Shown here: in pieces, positions 8,269 through 16,680 of the stretch
Numbering within the stretch: position 1 is the first letter of the stretch
How the letters are laid out: every line of letters starts with the position of its first letter
Source: WLJO01 sp945889085
GTDB lineage: Bacteria; Actinomycetota; Acidimicrobiia; Acidimicrobiales; Ilumatobacteraceae
DNA length: 37,959 bases
Direction of reading: 5' to 3'
Assembly (NCBI GenBank): GCA_945889085.1
Contig: CAMDBM010000030.1
Span: forward strand, 1 to 37,959
Program-made: the position numbers and the translations under genes
Notes under the pieces: model-generated
Told to the model about the DNA's origin: nothing
The model's input: only the letters and a program-made list of their open reading frames with translations
The model's database searches: none

Positions 8269-9165
8269 ATGAGCTTGCCCCGCGTCAATATCGGCAAGGT
8301 CGGCGTTTGGTACGGGGGCATCGACGCCCTCCCGACATCGGAGGCACGCCGTGCCGCACAGGTCCTTGAGGAGCTCGGCTACGGCGCTCTGTGGCTTGCA
8401 GAAGCAGTTGGCCGCGACCCATTCGTGGCGTCGTCGATCCTGCTCGGGGCCACCACGACGCTCCCGCTCGCCACGGGCATCAACAACATCTATGCGCGTG
8501 ACCCCATGGCGATGGTGGCAGGGCAGAAGACGCTCGCCGAGGCCTTCCCCGATCGCTTCCTCCTCGGTCTCGGCGTGAGTCACGGCCACCTCGTCGCCGG
8601 CGTGCGCAAGCACGACTGGAGCAAGCCGTACTCCCACATGGTCGAGTACCTCGATCGCATGGACAAGGCCCTGTTCATGGCGAAGGGCCCCGAGCACGAC
8701 CCCGGTCGGCTCCTCGCCGCCCTCGGTCCGAAGATGCTGCAGCTCTCGGCAGCGCGTGCCAATGGCTCGCACCCGTACTTCACGACGCCCGAGCACACCG
8801 AGATCGCGCGCAAGGAGATGGGCAATGACTCCCTGCTCGCCCCCGAGCAGATGGTGGTGGTGGAGACCGACCCCGTGGAAGCCCGTCGGATCGCCCGCGC
8901 CGGCATGAAGATCTACCTCAGCCTGCCGAACTACTTCAACAACCTCGTTCGCCTCGGCTATACGGAGGCCGACCGGGCGGACGGCGGCAGTGACCGCCTC
9001 GTGGACGCGATCGTTGCGTGGGGATCGCCGGAGCAGATCGCTGCACGGGTGAAGCAGCACCACGATGCGGGTGCCGACCATGTCTGCGTGCAGGTGCTGC
9101 AGGACGGCATGGCCATGCCCGAGAAGCAGTGGCGTGCACTGGCACCCGCGCTGCTCGGCAAGTAG
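8269..9165 (+). CDS. LLM-class F420-dependent oxidoreductase, 298 aa
   Basis: This is a luciferase-like (alpha/beta)8-barrel flavin/F420 enzyme. Family features include GKVGVWYGGID at the N-terminus, ARRAAQVLEELGYGALWLAEAVGRDPF, LATGINNIYARDPMAMVAGQ, and FLLGLGVSHGHLV. It resembles the mycobacterial MSMEG_4141-type subfamily of probable F420-dependent oxidoreductases. The substrate is unknown. AAAGGA sits 6 nt before ATG 8269, a good Shine-Dalgarno, so this gene is leadered. The 142-bp gap before it shows no other gene. A strong hairpin follows the stop. Confidence 0.9.
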   Translation: MSLPRVNIGKVGVWYGGIDALPTSEARRAAQVLEELGYGALWLAEAVGRDPFVASSILLGATTTLPLATGINNIYARDPMAMVAGQKTLAEAFPDRFLLGLGVSHGHLVAGVRKHDWSKPYSHMVEYLDRMDKALFMAKGPEHDPGRLLAALGPKMLQLSAARANGSHPYFTTPEHTEIARKEMGNDSLLAPEQMVVVETDPVEARRIARAGMKIYLSLPNYFNNLVRLGYTEADRADGGSDRLVDAIVAWGSPEQIAARVKQHHDAGADHVCVQVLQDGMAMPEKQWRALAPALLGK

Positions 9166-9194
9166 CCAAGCGCCCGACACCGGGCGGGAACAGC

Positions 9195-9226
9195 AAAGGG
9201 GGCGGGTCCGTGGACCCGCCCCCTTT
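9195..9226 (+). terminator. Strong intrinsic hairpin after the LLM oxidoreductase
   Basis: The arms AAAGGGGGCGGGTCC (9195-9209) and GGACCCGCCCCCTTT (9212-9226) are perfect complements around a minimal loop, starting 29 bp after the stop at 9165. The arm ends in TTT, but there is no long U-tract beyond it. Confidence 0.8.
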
Positions 9227-9265
9227 CGCGTTACCGATCAGTCTGGATGAGCCAGACGGACTCGA

Positions 9266-9498
9266 TCAGGCGTTAGCCGCAGTGATGAGCTCACCCGGGA
9301 CCACGACAACTGCTGCGGGGGCTGCGCCACCGTTGAGCAGTGCGTCGATGTCGGTCACTGCCTTGTTGGCAATGCCCGCACCTCGCCCCACCGCACGGAG
9401 AGGTCCACGTGATCGAGCACCGTCACCCCGCCGTAACGCTTCGTGAGCCCCTCGACGGCGACCACCGGCGGCGCTGTGGGGAGCAGGGCGGGACACAT
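9266..9498 (-). pseudogene. Remnant of a sugar ABC transporter: ATPase N-terminus joined to binding-protein C-terminus
   Basis: From ATG 9498 the frame reads an ABC ATPase beginning (VVAVEGLTKRYGGVTVLDHV, then DLSVRWGEVRAL), exactly the segment just before the Walker A of RbsA-type sugar ATPases. It breaks off before Walker A. From about 9375 to the stop at 9266 a different frame reads GIANKAVTDIDALLNG and VVVPGELITAANA, which looks like the C-terminal tail of a periplasmic sugar-binding protein. The simplest reading is one large deletion that removed the rest of the ATPase, the permease and most of the binding protein. Confidence 0.6.
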
Positions 9499-9559
9499 GG
9501 ATCGCAATTCTGCCCGACCTCGTGCGAAGTCGATGGGTCGGATGCGAGGATTTCGGCCC

Positions 9560-9862
9560 ATGCACACCTCGCCTTGCGTCTCGGGTGACCTCTTTCTCGG
9601 CGTCGACGTGGGTACCCAAGGGTCCAAGGCGGGCCTGTACACACGCGATGGGGTGCTGGTTGCCGACACCTATGCCGAGCACCGCTTCGACCATCTGCGC
9701 CCGGGCTGGGTGGAGATGGACGACGACTGGGTGCCTGTCCGGCCGATCATCCCGTTCCACGCCACCTATCAGGCCATCCAGTCGGTGCGTCGCAGCATCC
9801 TCGCCGGTCCGCTCCGGGAGGCGTTCGCTGCCATCGCCCCGCTGCGATCCGGGAATGCCTGA
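9560..9862 (+). pseudogene. FGGY-family sugar kinase, N-terminal remnant
   Basis: About 55 residues from ATG 9560 match the start of FGGY carbohydrate kinases: DLFLGVDVGTQGSKAGLYT (the phosphate-1 motif) and RPGWVEMDDDW (the conserved WxEqd segment). Homology then stops abruptly and 43 unrelated residues follow to a stop at 9862; intact kinases have about 500 residues. It is divergent from the transporter remnant, so the two probably formed a sugar uptake and phosphorylation locus. Confidence 0.65.
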
Positions 9863-9876
9863 ATAGCCTGAGCGGC

Positions 9877-9978
9877 ATGATCAAGCTTGTCGTGTGTCAC
9901 GAGGGTTGGGTTGGGGAGTTCACGGAGGACCCGATCGCGTCGTCGTTCGCCTCGTACGACGAGCTCGTCGGCGCCTGA
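9877..9978 (+). CDS. Short open frame, 33 aa, probably another relic
   Basis: ATG 9877 opens a 33-residue frame (MIKLVVCHEGWVGEF...) ending at TGA 9976-9978 between two pseudogenes. I do not recognise it. Its place in decayed DNA suggests a fragment rather than a gene, and no Shine-Dalgarno is evident. Confidence 0.2.
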   Translation: MIKLVVCHEGWVGEFTEDPIASSFASYDELVGA

Positions 9979-10012
9979 AGCTGACGACGGGCCCGGGCCG
10001 GGGAACATCACG

Positions 10013-10327
10013 GTGATCACTCACATCGACATCGAGGGCACCACATCGTCCACGTGGTTCGTCCAGCGAACGCTCTATCCGTACTCACGCGAGCGCTTCG
10101 CCGAGTACCTCTCCACCCACCGGGATCGGCCCGACGTGGACGCGATGGTGCAGACGGTCCGGGACCTCGCCAGTGAGCCCGATGCTGATGATTCACGAGT
10201 GGTCTGGTGGCTCGAGCACTGGCTCGACGGGGACCAGAAGGTGACGCCAGAACTCGGGGTGCCACCGGACAGCATCGTGTTCCTCTCGGACCTCAGCGAC
10301 GACACACCCCAACTGGTCACGGCGTAA
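10013..10327 (+). pseudogene. Acireductone synthase (enolase-phosphatase E1, MtnC-like) with internal deletion
   Basis: The frame begins with IDIEGTTSSTWFVQRTLYPY, the DxEGT phosphate-binding start of the HAD-family enolase-phosphatase, and continues through VVWWLEHWLDGDQKVTPEL. It then jumps straight to LGVPPDSIVFLSDL, which in intact enzymes lies about 100 residues later, and ends after 104 aa; intact proteins have about 230. The deletion is in frame, so a short protein could still be made, but it lacks the core Lys/Ser motif. In the methionine salvage pathway the enzyme converts a diketo-phosphate to acireductone. No other salvage gene is nearby. Confidence 0.65.
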
Positions 10328-10330
10328 GGA

Positions 10331-12058
10331 ATGTCGCTCCCACAACAGGGTCCGAGCCTCACGAATCTCTCGCAAGTATTCGACGTCCTCGTCATCGGCG
10401 GGGGCATCACCGGCGTCGGTGTGGCGCGCGAGGCGGTCGGGCGCGGTCTGCGCGTCCTTCTGGTGGACCAGGGGGACTTCGGCGGCGGCACCAGTGCGGC
10501 TACCACGAAGTACATCCATGGCGGTATCCGCTACCTCGAGCAGTACGACTTCAAGGTGGTGCGTGAGAGCCTGCGCGAGCGCCGCATCCTTGCACTCGGC
10601 GCGCCTCACCTCGTGCACCAGACGCAGTTCATCATGCCCGCGTGGCGCTGGAGCAAGCCCTCCCGAGCACTCATGGGCGCCGGTGTCGCGCTGTACGACG
10701 CCCTCTCCTTCGACCGCAACCGCGGCGCCCCCGCATCCCTGCGCATCCCTCACCCGACCTGGCTGGGGAGGAAGCGACTGATGCAGCAGGTGCCGTGGCT
10801 CGACGCCGACGGCCTGCAGGGTGGGTTCGCGTACCACGACACGCTGAACATGCACCCCGAACGTCTGCTGCTTGCGTACGTGAAGTCCGCTGCGGCCGAT
10901 GGCGCCTCGTTCCTCACCCACACCGAGGTGACCGGGTTCGTGCAGCACAGCGACCGCGGCAACTTGGTGATTGATGGGGTCACTGCGCGGGACCGTCTTG
11001 GGGGTGTCACGTACACGCTGCGCGCCCGCGTCGTCGTGAACGCTGCGGGGCCCTGGATCGACCGTGTGCTCCAACCGCTCGGCAGGTCGCTCGGGGTGGC
11101 CGTCAACCGATCCAAAGGGGTCCACGTGCTCACACGCCCCCTCGGCGGGCCCGGTCGGGTTGATGCGGCGGTATTCGCCCGCGCGAAGTCCGGCAAGCAC
11201 GTCATCGTCTCGCCGTGGATGGGCGGCTCGTTCATCGGGCCCACCGACACGCCGCTCCCCGACGGGTCGGACGAGGTGGTGGCCGATACCGATGACGTCG
11301 ACTCAATCCTCACCACCGTGAACTCCACGATGAACCCGGGCGAGCGAGCGCTCACAGTGGACGATGTCGTGGCCGCCACGGTCGGCCTGCGTCCCCTCAT
11401 CCGACGCGGCGAGCAGGGTGACGGCGGCAACACATACTCCGCCAGCCGCCGCCACGAGCTGTACCACCACATCGATCGCGGCGTCACCAACCTCTGGTCG
11501 ATCGGTGGCGGCAAGTGGACGACAGCACGGGCCACCGGCGAACAGATGGTGGATGCCTTGCTCAAGCACGAACTGCGCGGTGTGCCGACGCGTCGGTTCG
11601 ACTCGGAACGGTCGGGCACCAGCACCACGTTCGCGTGGGCACAGGATGCAGGGCCGTTCCTCGCCGGTGTCGCGAGCGCTGCGGGCGCGCTCGGTCTCGA
11701 CACCGCAACCGGGGAGCACCTCGGACGGCTGTACGGCACCGAGTACGCCGCCATCATCGGGCTCATCGGAGCCCAGCCCGGCCTCGCGCAGCGCATCACC
11801 CACGAACACGGCTGCCTCGACGTGCTCGCCCAGGCCGTCTACGCAGTCACGCACGAGGGTGCGCGCACACTCGACGACGTCATCGACCGCAGACTCGTGG
11901 TCGGCACGCTCGGTCCGGTGAGCCGGGCAACGATCGGTGTGATCGCGGATGCTGCCGGCCCGCTGTGGGGCTGGGACGAAGAGCGCTGCGGCCGGGAGTC
12001 CAACGCCGAGTTCTCCCGCCGGAGCACACTCGAGCGCCTCTGGCGAACCCACAGGTAG
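10331..12058 (+). CDS. glpD: Glycerol-3-phosphate dehydrogenase (FAD), 575 aa
   Basis: This is a full-length GlpD/GlpA-type flavoenzyme that oxidises sn-glycerol 3-phosphate to dihydroxyacetone phosphate and passes electrons to the membrane quinone pool. The FAD Rossmann motif VLVIGGGITGVGVAREA is at about residues 18-34. The family signatures GGGTSAATTKYIHGGIRYLE and WSIGGGKWTTARATGEQMVD are intact, and a GlpD C-terminal helical domain follows. ATG 10331 comes 3 bp after the stop of the relic upstream, with AAGGA directly abutting the ATG, too close for a normal Shine-Dalgarno, so the start or leader type is unclear. Its stop touches that of the convergent gene at 12059. Confidence 0.93.
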   Translation: MSLPQQGPSLTNLSQVFDVLVIGGGITGVGVAREAVGRGLRVLLVDQGDFGGGTSAATTKYIHGGIRYLEQYDFKVVRESLRERRILALGAPHLVHQTQFIMPAWRWSKPSRALMGAGVALYDALSFDRNRGAPASLRIPHPTWLGRKRLMQQVPWLDADGLQGGFAYHDTLNMHPERLLLAYVKSAAADGASFLTHTEVTGFVQHSDRGNLVIDGVTARDRLGGVTYTLRARVVVNAAGPWIDRVLQPLGRSLGVAVNRSKGVHVLTRPLGGPGRVDAAVFARAKSGKHVIVSPWMGGSFIGPTDTPLPDGSDEVVADTDDVDSILTTVNSTMNPGERALTVDDVVAATVGLRPLIRRGEQGDGGNTYSASRRHELYHHIDRGVTNLWSIGGGKWTTARATGEQMVDALLKHELRGVPTRRFDSERSGTSTTFAWAQDAGPFLAGVASAAGALGLDTATGEHLGRLYGTEYAAIIGLIGAQPGLAQRITHEHGCLDVLAQAVYAVTHEGARTLDDVIDRRLVVGTLGPVSRATIGVIADAAGPLWGWDEERCGRESNAEFSRRSTLERLWRTHR

Positions 12059-13009
12059 TCAGACGAGCCGGTACTCGGCCTTGCTCGTCGGGCGACCGTC
12101 ACCGCCGACGGTCACGGCACCATCGGCCACCAACTTGCGCAGGTGAGAGAGCACGCTGCGCCCGGCTGCCCGATGCAGTTCCTCGCGAACGTCCTTGTAC
12201 AACACCTTCACCATCACCTCGATGGTGGTCGGCCCACTGCCGAGGAACGCAACCACCTGGGCCTCGCGCTCAAGTCGGTGCGCGAGGAGCGCGCGCAGGA
12301 AGGGTTGCGGGTCCGTGACCGGGTTGCCGTGCGTGGGCCAAATGATCCGGTCCGGCCGCGCAATCACCTTCTCCATCGAGGCGCAGTACGCCCGCATGTC
12401 GCCGTCGGGCGGCGAGACCACGGTGGTGGACCATCCCATCACGTGGTCTCCCGAGAACAGCGCCTGCTCCTCGCGCAGCGCGAAACACGTGTGGTTCGAG
12501 GTGTGCCCGGGCGTGAACACCGAGTCGAAGGTCCAGCCCGGTCCGCTGATCACGAACCCGTCGGCCGTCACGACATCGGGGGCAAAGTCGGTGTCCACGG
12601 ACTCCTTGTGCTCCACCTCCGTGTTGGGCTTCGCGTCCGTCTCGGGTTCGGGGTCGTCGTCGGGGTCCTCGGTTGCCCCGTGCGGGCCGAACGCGTACGT
12701 CGGTGCCCCCGTGTACTCCTTGAGCCACTGAGCAAGCGGCGAATGATCCGAGTGGCAGTGCGTGACGAGGATCGCCACCACCTTTTCGTCGACCAGTTCG
12801 GCCATCAGCGCGTCACGGTGGCCGGGCAGATCGGGGCCCGGGTCGATGACCGCAACCTCGCCGCGCCCCACGATGTACGTGCCGGTTCCGCGGTACGAGT
12901 ACTTGGACGGATTCTCCGCGATTACCCGTCGGATGAGCGGGGACACCTGCTCGGCGGTGCCGTAGGTGACATCGTCGAGCGGTGGGACGAACGGGATCGC
13001 GGTTGCCAC
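12059..13009 (-). CDS. Metallo-beta-lactamase fold hydrolase, LACTB2-like, 316 aa
   Basis: The metal-binding set is complete: THCHSDHSP (HxHxDH), the third-histidine segment TPGHTSNHTCF, FSGDHVMGW and WPTHG. A C-terminal winged-helix-like segment (about 255-316, VLSHLRKLVADGAVTVGGDG) is typical of LACTB2-type proteins, which are hydrolases or RNases of uncertain substrate. An acidic insert of about 35 residues (DPDDDPEPETDAKP) between metal motifs is unusual. GTG 13009 is chosen over upstream in-frame starts because TAGGGT lies exactly 7 nt before it and homology begins there. Confidence 0.88.
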   Translation of the reverse strand: MATAIPFVPPLDDVTYGTAEQVSPLIRRVIAENPSKYSYRGTGTYIVGRGEVAVIDPGPDLPGHRDALMAELVDEKVVAILVTHCHSDHSPLAQWLKEYTGAPTYAFGPHGATEDPDDDPEPETDAKPNTEVEHKESVDTDFAPDVVTADGFVISGPGWTFDSVFTPGHTSNHTCFALREEQALFSGDHVMGWSTTVVSPPDGDMRAYCASMEKVIARPDRIIWPTHGNPVTDPQPFLRALLAHRLEREAQVVAFLGSGPTTIEVMVKVLYKDVREELHRAAGRSVLSHLRKLVADGAVTVGGDGRPTSKAEYRLV

Positions 13010-13016
13010 GGAGACG

Positions 13017-13022
13017 ACCCTA
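13017..13022 (-). promoter_or_regulatory. -10 element TAGGGT overlapping the upstream stop codon
   Basis: TAGGGT is 7 nt upstream of GTG 13009, a leaderless arrangement. Its TAG is the stop codon of the upstream amidotransferase-like gene (13020-13022). No -35 is evident. Confidence 0.5.
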
Positions 13023-13763
13023 ATCCCGCTCGGTGCGTGCCTGCTCCACGAACGCGTCGTAGATGCGCTGCTGAGCAGGATCGTTGTGCGCAGTGTCCTC
13101 CGGGTGCCACTGCAGGCAGACGAACCAGCCATCGCCGCGCTCCATCGCCTCCACATGCGCATCGGCCGCCCACGCGGTTGCGGTGAAACCCGACCCGAGC
13201 CGGTCGACTGCTTGATGGTGGTACGAGATCGCGGGAGGAACGTCGTAGCCGTTCAGCGCCTTTGTGAGCAGGCTGCCCGGCGCGATCTCGATCGGGTGCT
13301 CCACCCCCTCCAACGGCGAGGGGAAGCCGTGGGGCCCGTGGGCCACTTGCGAGGGCACCTCGACATCTGCAAGGTGCTGGTGGAGCGAACCGCCGAACGC
13401 CACGTTCGCCACCTGCATGCCGCGGCAGATCGCAAGTGTCGGCAGGCCGATCCGGGCAGCGGCACGGCACAGCGCTGTCTCGAACTCGTCGTTCCGGCGG
13501 TCGACGCCATAGGTCCGTGGGTGCGGCTCCTGGCCGTACAGCGCCGGGTCCACGTCGGAGCCGCCCATCAGAAGCAGGCCGTCGAAGCGTCCGAGGATCT
13601 GCGCGGCGTCCTCGTCGGAGAGTTCACGCGGTGCAAGCGTCACCGGCTCGCCACCGGCACGGATGACCGCATCGAGGTATCGACGACCCGCGAAGGAGAC
13701 CTCGAGCCTGGACACCTTGCCGCGAGCGCCGATCCGACCGGCGACGGCGATGAGCGGCAACAT
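13020..13763 (-). CDS. Class I glutamine amidotransferase-like hydrolase (peptidase C26, PuuD-like), 247 aa
   Basis: The catalytic triad is visible: nucleophile Cys113 in LAICRGMQ, and His220/Glu222 in LQWHPED. GLLLMGGSDVDPALYG and the GSLHQHL segment are typical of gamma-glutamyl hydrolases such as PuuD (gamma-glutamyl-GABA hydrolase) and related C26 enzymes. The substrate cannot be fixed; no putrescine genes are nearby. ATG 13763 is chosen because the family start (LPLIAVAGRIG) follows at once and TAGATT lies 8 nt upstream. The gene lies directly before the MBL hydrolase. Confidence 0.88.
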   Translation of the reverse strand: MLPLIAVAGRIGARGKVSRLEVSFAGRRYLDAVIRAGGEPVTLAPRELSDEDAAQILGRFDGLLLMGGSDVDPALYGQEPHPRTYGVDRRNDEFETALCRAAARIGLPTLAICRGMQVANVAFGGSLHQHLADVEVPSQVAHGPHGFPSPLEGVEHPIEIAPGSLLTKALNGYDVPPAISYHHQAVDRLGSGFTATAWAADAHVEAMERGDGWFVCLQWHPEDTAHNDPAQQRIYDAFVEQARTERD

Positions 13764-13771
13764 GAGTACTG

Positions 13772-13777
13772 AATCTA
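13772..13777 (-). promoter_or_regulatory. -10 element TAGATT before the C26 hydrolase
   Basis: TAGATT is 8 nt upstream of ATG 13763 with no Shine-Dalgarno between, consistent with a leaderless transcript. It lies in the 38-bp divergent gap. Confidence 0.45.
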
Positions 13778-13801
13778 CCCATCGCCTGCGAGACTGAGCC
13801 G

Positions 13802-14185
13802 GTGAGCAGCGACGCCCCGGCAGGTGCCGACCAACTAACCCCGGAGGCGCTGCCGGAGGACGCCGAGGAGAACGTCGAGGACGAGTTCCTCCCCGAGGAC
13901 TTCGAGGACGATCCCAACGACAACCGGCCACGCTCCACCCGCAAGCGCGCTGGCCTCGGTGGCCAGATGATCGGTGCGGCGATGATCGGGCTCGCAGAGA
14001 TCCTCGAGCCCAAGCCCAAGCGGGAAGCCCCGATCGAGGTCACCAATCCCGGCAAGCCGCTCGACCTCGACCGGGATGGTCTCGACGAGTCCTTTGGCGC
14101 GGCCGGGGCCCGCATGAAGGGGCCTCCGCTCGACTCGGTGAAGGCAAGGGCCCGAGCGGGCCGACCGGTCAAGCGTCGACGTTGA
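13802..14185 (+). CDS. Hypothetical protein, 127 aa, acidic N-terminus and basic C-terminus
   Basis: The N-terminal third is very acidic (EALPEDAEENVEDEFLPEDF), the middle has RKRAGLGGQMIGAAMIGLAEILEP, and the tail is strongly basic (KARARAGRPVKRRR). No domain is recognised; similar small charged proteins of unknown role occur in actinobacteria. Codon use is typical of neighbours. The 3' end overlaps the convergent glycosylase gene by 17 bp. GTG 13802 has no clear Shine-Dalgarno. Confidence 0.6.
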   Translation: MSSDAPAGADQLTPEALPEDAEENVEDEFLPEDFEDDPNDNRPRSTRKRAGLGGQMIGAAMIGLAEILEPKPKREAPIEVTNPGKPLDLDRDGLDESFGAAGARMKGPPLDSVKARARAGRPVKRRR

Positions 14186-15377
14186 TGCGCTGACGCGCGA
14201 GCGCACCGGCGAGCGCACCGTTGCGTGCCACGGTCACCCGTTCGAGACCGAGCCAGCCGGCCATCAGCGCCAGTTCGGCGCCGAGCGCCTCGGCAACACC
14301 GTCCATCCCGGCACGCGTGCGAATCGTGTCCTCGGCGAACGCACCCTGCACGAGCAGGGTGCTGCGAGCACGATCCGCCTTCAGGTCCACGCGGCCGACG
14401 AGCTCGTCCCCGAGCAGGAACGGCAGTACGTAGTAGCCGTAGACGCGCTTGGGGGCCGGTGTGTAGATCTCGATGCGGTAGCGAAAACCGTGGAGGCGTT
14501 CGGCACGTGGCCGGTTCCACACCACCGGGTCGAACGGGGACAGCAGGGCGCGCGCCGCAACCGTCCGCGGCGTGCTTGCCGCCGGATCGAGGTACGCAAC
14601 CTCCTTCCAGCCCTCCACACGGACCGGCAACAGCCGCCCCTCCTCCACCAGTTCGGCAACGAGTGGTTTGCACGGCGTTGCCTTCTGGCGGTGATAGTCG
14701 ACGAGGTCCGCGAGCGTGCCGACACCGAGGTGCGATGCTGCCAGCACGAGTAGTTCCTTGCGGGCCTCGCGCTCGGGGGGTGTCGGCACCGCGAGGGCTG
14801 ATGCCGGTATCACCCGTTCGGTCAGGTCGTAGATCCGCGCAAAATCGCTCGGGCGCCGCTGCGCCGTGATCCGACCCGTCCAGAACAGGTGCTCGAGCAC
14901 CATCTTCGCCTCGTCCCAGTCCCACCATGGCCCCTTTGGCCCGGTGCGGGCGGACAGTTCCCCGGCAACCAGTGGTCCCCCGTCACGCACGCGGGCATAG
15001 ACCTCCTCGACATAACCAGGGCGACGGCGCGACATCGCCTCCACGCCCTTCCAGCGGTGGCTCTGGGCCATCTTCCAGCGGTGCAGGTGGTGATGCCGCG
15101 TGGGCACGTGCGACGCCTCGTGCACCCAGTACTCGAACAGTTCGCCTGCCCTCGTGGCGCGGTGGATGAGGTCACGCGGATGCGGCCCGAGACGGGCGAA
15201 CAGCGGCAGTTCCTGACTGCGCACGAGAACGTTCACCGAGTCGATCTGGATGAGCCCCATACGGTCCAGCACCCGACGGAGGTGACGCAGGTCCACCCGC
15301 CCGGTCGGTCGCGGATCACCGAATCCCTGTGCGGCAAGCGCAACCCTGCGGGCCTGCCCGAGGTTCATGGTCTCCAT
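14169..15377 (-). CDS. ycaQ: YcaQ/AlkX-type winged-helix DNA glycosylase, 402 aa
   Basis: This is a member of the HTH_42 family (tandem winged helices), whose characterised members YcaQ/AlkX and AZL unhook interstrand DNA crosslinks or remove bulky alkyl bases. The catalytic QxD motif is visible in GLIQIDSVNVL (about residues 40-50). Other family segments are EYWVHEASHVP, the W-rich GPWWDWDEAKMVLEHLFW and SPFDPVVWNRPRAERLHGF. Length is normal. ATG 15377 was chosen; ATG 15368, preceded by GGAGA, is an equally possible start. It is divergent from the MFS gene across 29 bp. AZL homologues protect producers of alkylating antibiotics, but no biosynthetic cluster is seen here, so a general repair role is likelier. 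Confidence 0.85.
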   Translation of the reverse strand: METMNLGQARRVALAAQGFGDPRPTGRVDLRHLRRVLDRMGLIQIDSVNVLVRSQELPLFARLGPHPRDLIHRATRAGELFEYWVHEASHVPTRHHHLHRWKMAQSHRWKGVEAMSRRRPGYVEEVYARVRDGGPLVAGELSARTGPKGPWWDWDEAKMVLEHLFWTGRITAQRRPSDFARIYDLTERVIPASALAVPTPPEREARKELLVLAASHLGVGTLADLVDYHRQKATPCKPLVAELVEEGRLLPVRVEGWKEVAYLDPAASTPRTVAARALLSPFDPVVWNRPRAERLHGFRYRIEIYTPAPKRVYGYYVLPFLLGDELVGRVDLKADRARSTLLVQGAFAEDTIRTRAGMDGVAEALGAELALMAGWLGLERVTVARNGALAGALARQRINVDA

Positions 15378-15393
15378 CGTTCGCCCGACGATA

Positions 15394-15399
15394 TAGCGT
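15394..15399 (+). promoter_or_regulatory. -10 element TAGCGT of a leaderless promoter (MFS gene)
   Basis: TAGCGT is exactly 7 nt upstream of ATG 15407. There is no Shine-Dalgarno in the leader. Confidence 0.55.
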
Positions 15400-15406
15400 C
15401 GCCCCG

Positions 15407-16663
15407 ATGCCTGTGCCCGACGCCTCCCCCGTGGGTGCACCATCGGTTACGCGTTCCACCGAGTACCGCATTCTCGGGGGGCTGATGGGCTCGTCTGCAC
15501 TCGGCGGGCTCGGACAGCTCATCGGGCTCACCGGAACCCCGCTGCTCATCCAGGAGTTACTTGGGTCCAAGACCTGGATCGGCGTGGGCAGCTTCGCCAC
15601 GATGGGCGGCACCGCGCTCGGTGCCGTGGTGCTGACCAAGCGCATCGGCCGGACGCGGCGGCGCCCCACGCTCATCGGCGGATACCTCGTTGGCGCGGTT
15701 GGCGGCGTGTTGGTGGGTCTGGCCGCCCGCTGGCAGTGGTACTCACTCGTGCTCGTCGGGCTGCTGCTGTTCGGGTTCGGGAACACCGCGAGTCAGCAGT
15801 CACGCTTTGCGGCAGCGGACGTCGTGGTCGATGCGCGACGCGGTCGGGCGGTAGCGATCGTGGTGTGGGCGAGCACCATCGGGGTTGTGTTCGGGCCCAA
15901 GTTGTGGGGGCCGTCGGGTCGCATGATGACCCACGTGGGCCTTCCCGAGCTCGGTGGGCCGTTCGTCGTCGGCGGTGGCGTCTACGTGGTCGCCGCGGTG
16001 GCCTGCTGGCTCGTGATCCGACCCGACCCCCGAGACATCTCGCGCCGGCTGCGCGACGAGCCGGTGACCAGCAACGCCAAGGTGGACGTCCGTGCCTGCC
16101 TGCAGCGACCTGCCCTGCAACTTGCCTTCGCGGCGCTCGTGATCGGTCAGGTGGTCATGGTCGCGGTCATGTCCGTCACCTCCGTGCACCTGAGGGACCA
16201 CGGCTACTCCGCGGACGGCATCGGCACCGTGATCTCCGCACACGTGCTCGGCATGTACGCGCCGTCACCGATCTCGGGATGGCTCGTCGACAGGGTCGGT
16301 CGGCTCCCCGTGGTGGTCGGCGGTTGCGTGGTGCTCGTTGCCGGTTGCGTCACGGCCGCGCTGGCGGACCCCAGCAGCCACATGGCCATGATCGTCGCGC
16401 TGTTCATCCTCGGCATCGGCTGGAACGCGAACTTCGTCGCCGGTTCCACGCTCGTCACCGACGCGGTCACGGCGGCCGAGCGGTCGCGGATCCAGGCAGT
16501 TGCGGATACGACCACGTTCCTCGCATCCGGTGTCGCAGCGCTGCTCGCGGGCTTCGCCCTCGAGTGGTCGAACTACGCAACGATGGGGATCATCGGCGCG
16601 TGCATCGCAGCACTCTGCGGGGTGCTCGTGCTCGCCTACCGGCCGCGGTTGCGGTCGGCCTGA
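15407..16663 (+). CDS. Major facilitator superfamily transporter, 418 aa
   Basis: About twelve hydrophobic segments are present, with two six-helix halves separated by a polar stretch (RPDPRDISRRLRDEPVTSNAK). The loop between helices 2 and 3 contains KRIGRTRRRPTLIGGY, the basic MFS motif A region. The second-half equivalent is GWLVDRVGRLPVVVGG. The substrate is unknown, but efflux-type MFS proteins of this size are common. The start at ATG 15407 is set by the leaderless -10 and by the beginning of the first helix region. Confidence 0.85.
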   Translation: MPVPDASPVGAPSVTRSTEYRILGGLMGSSALGGLGQLIGLTGTPLLIQELLGSKTWIGVGSFATMGGTALGAVVLTKRIGRTRRRPTLIGGYLVGAVGGVLVGLAARWQWYSLVLVGLLLFGFGNTASQQSRFAAADVVVDARRGRAVAIVVWASTIGVVFGPKLWGPSGRMMTHVGLPELGGPFVVGGGVYVVAAVACWLVIRPDPRDISRRLRDEPVTSNAKVDVRACLQRPALQLAFAALVIGQVVMVAVMSVTSVHLRDHGYSADGIGTVISAHVLGMYAPSPISGWLVDRVGRLPVVVGGCVVLVAGCVTAALADPSSHMAMIVALFILGIGWNANFVAGSTLVTDAVTAAERSRIQAVADTTTFLASGVAALLAGFALEWSNYATMGIIGACIAALCGVLVLAYRPRLRSA

Positions 16664-16680
16664 CGGCCACCGCCAGCCAA

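Noticed and set aside
9976..9978. TGA at the end of the 33-codon frame as a second selenocysteine codon
   Set aside because: The sequence after it in frame is not recognisable, no SECIS-like hairpin with a suitable loop was seen, and the region is decayed.
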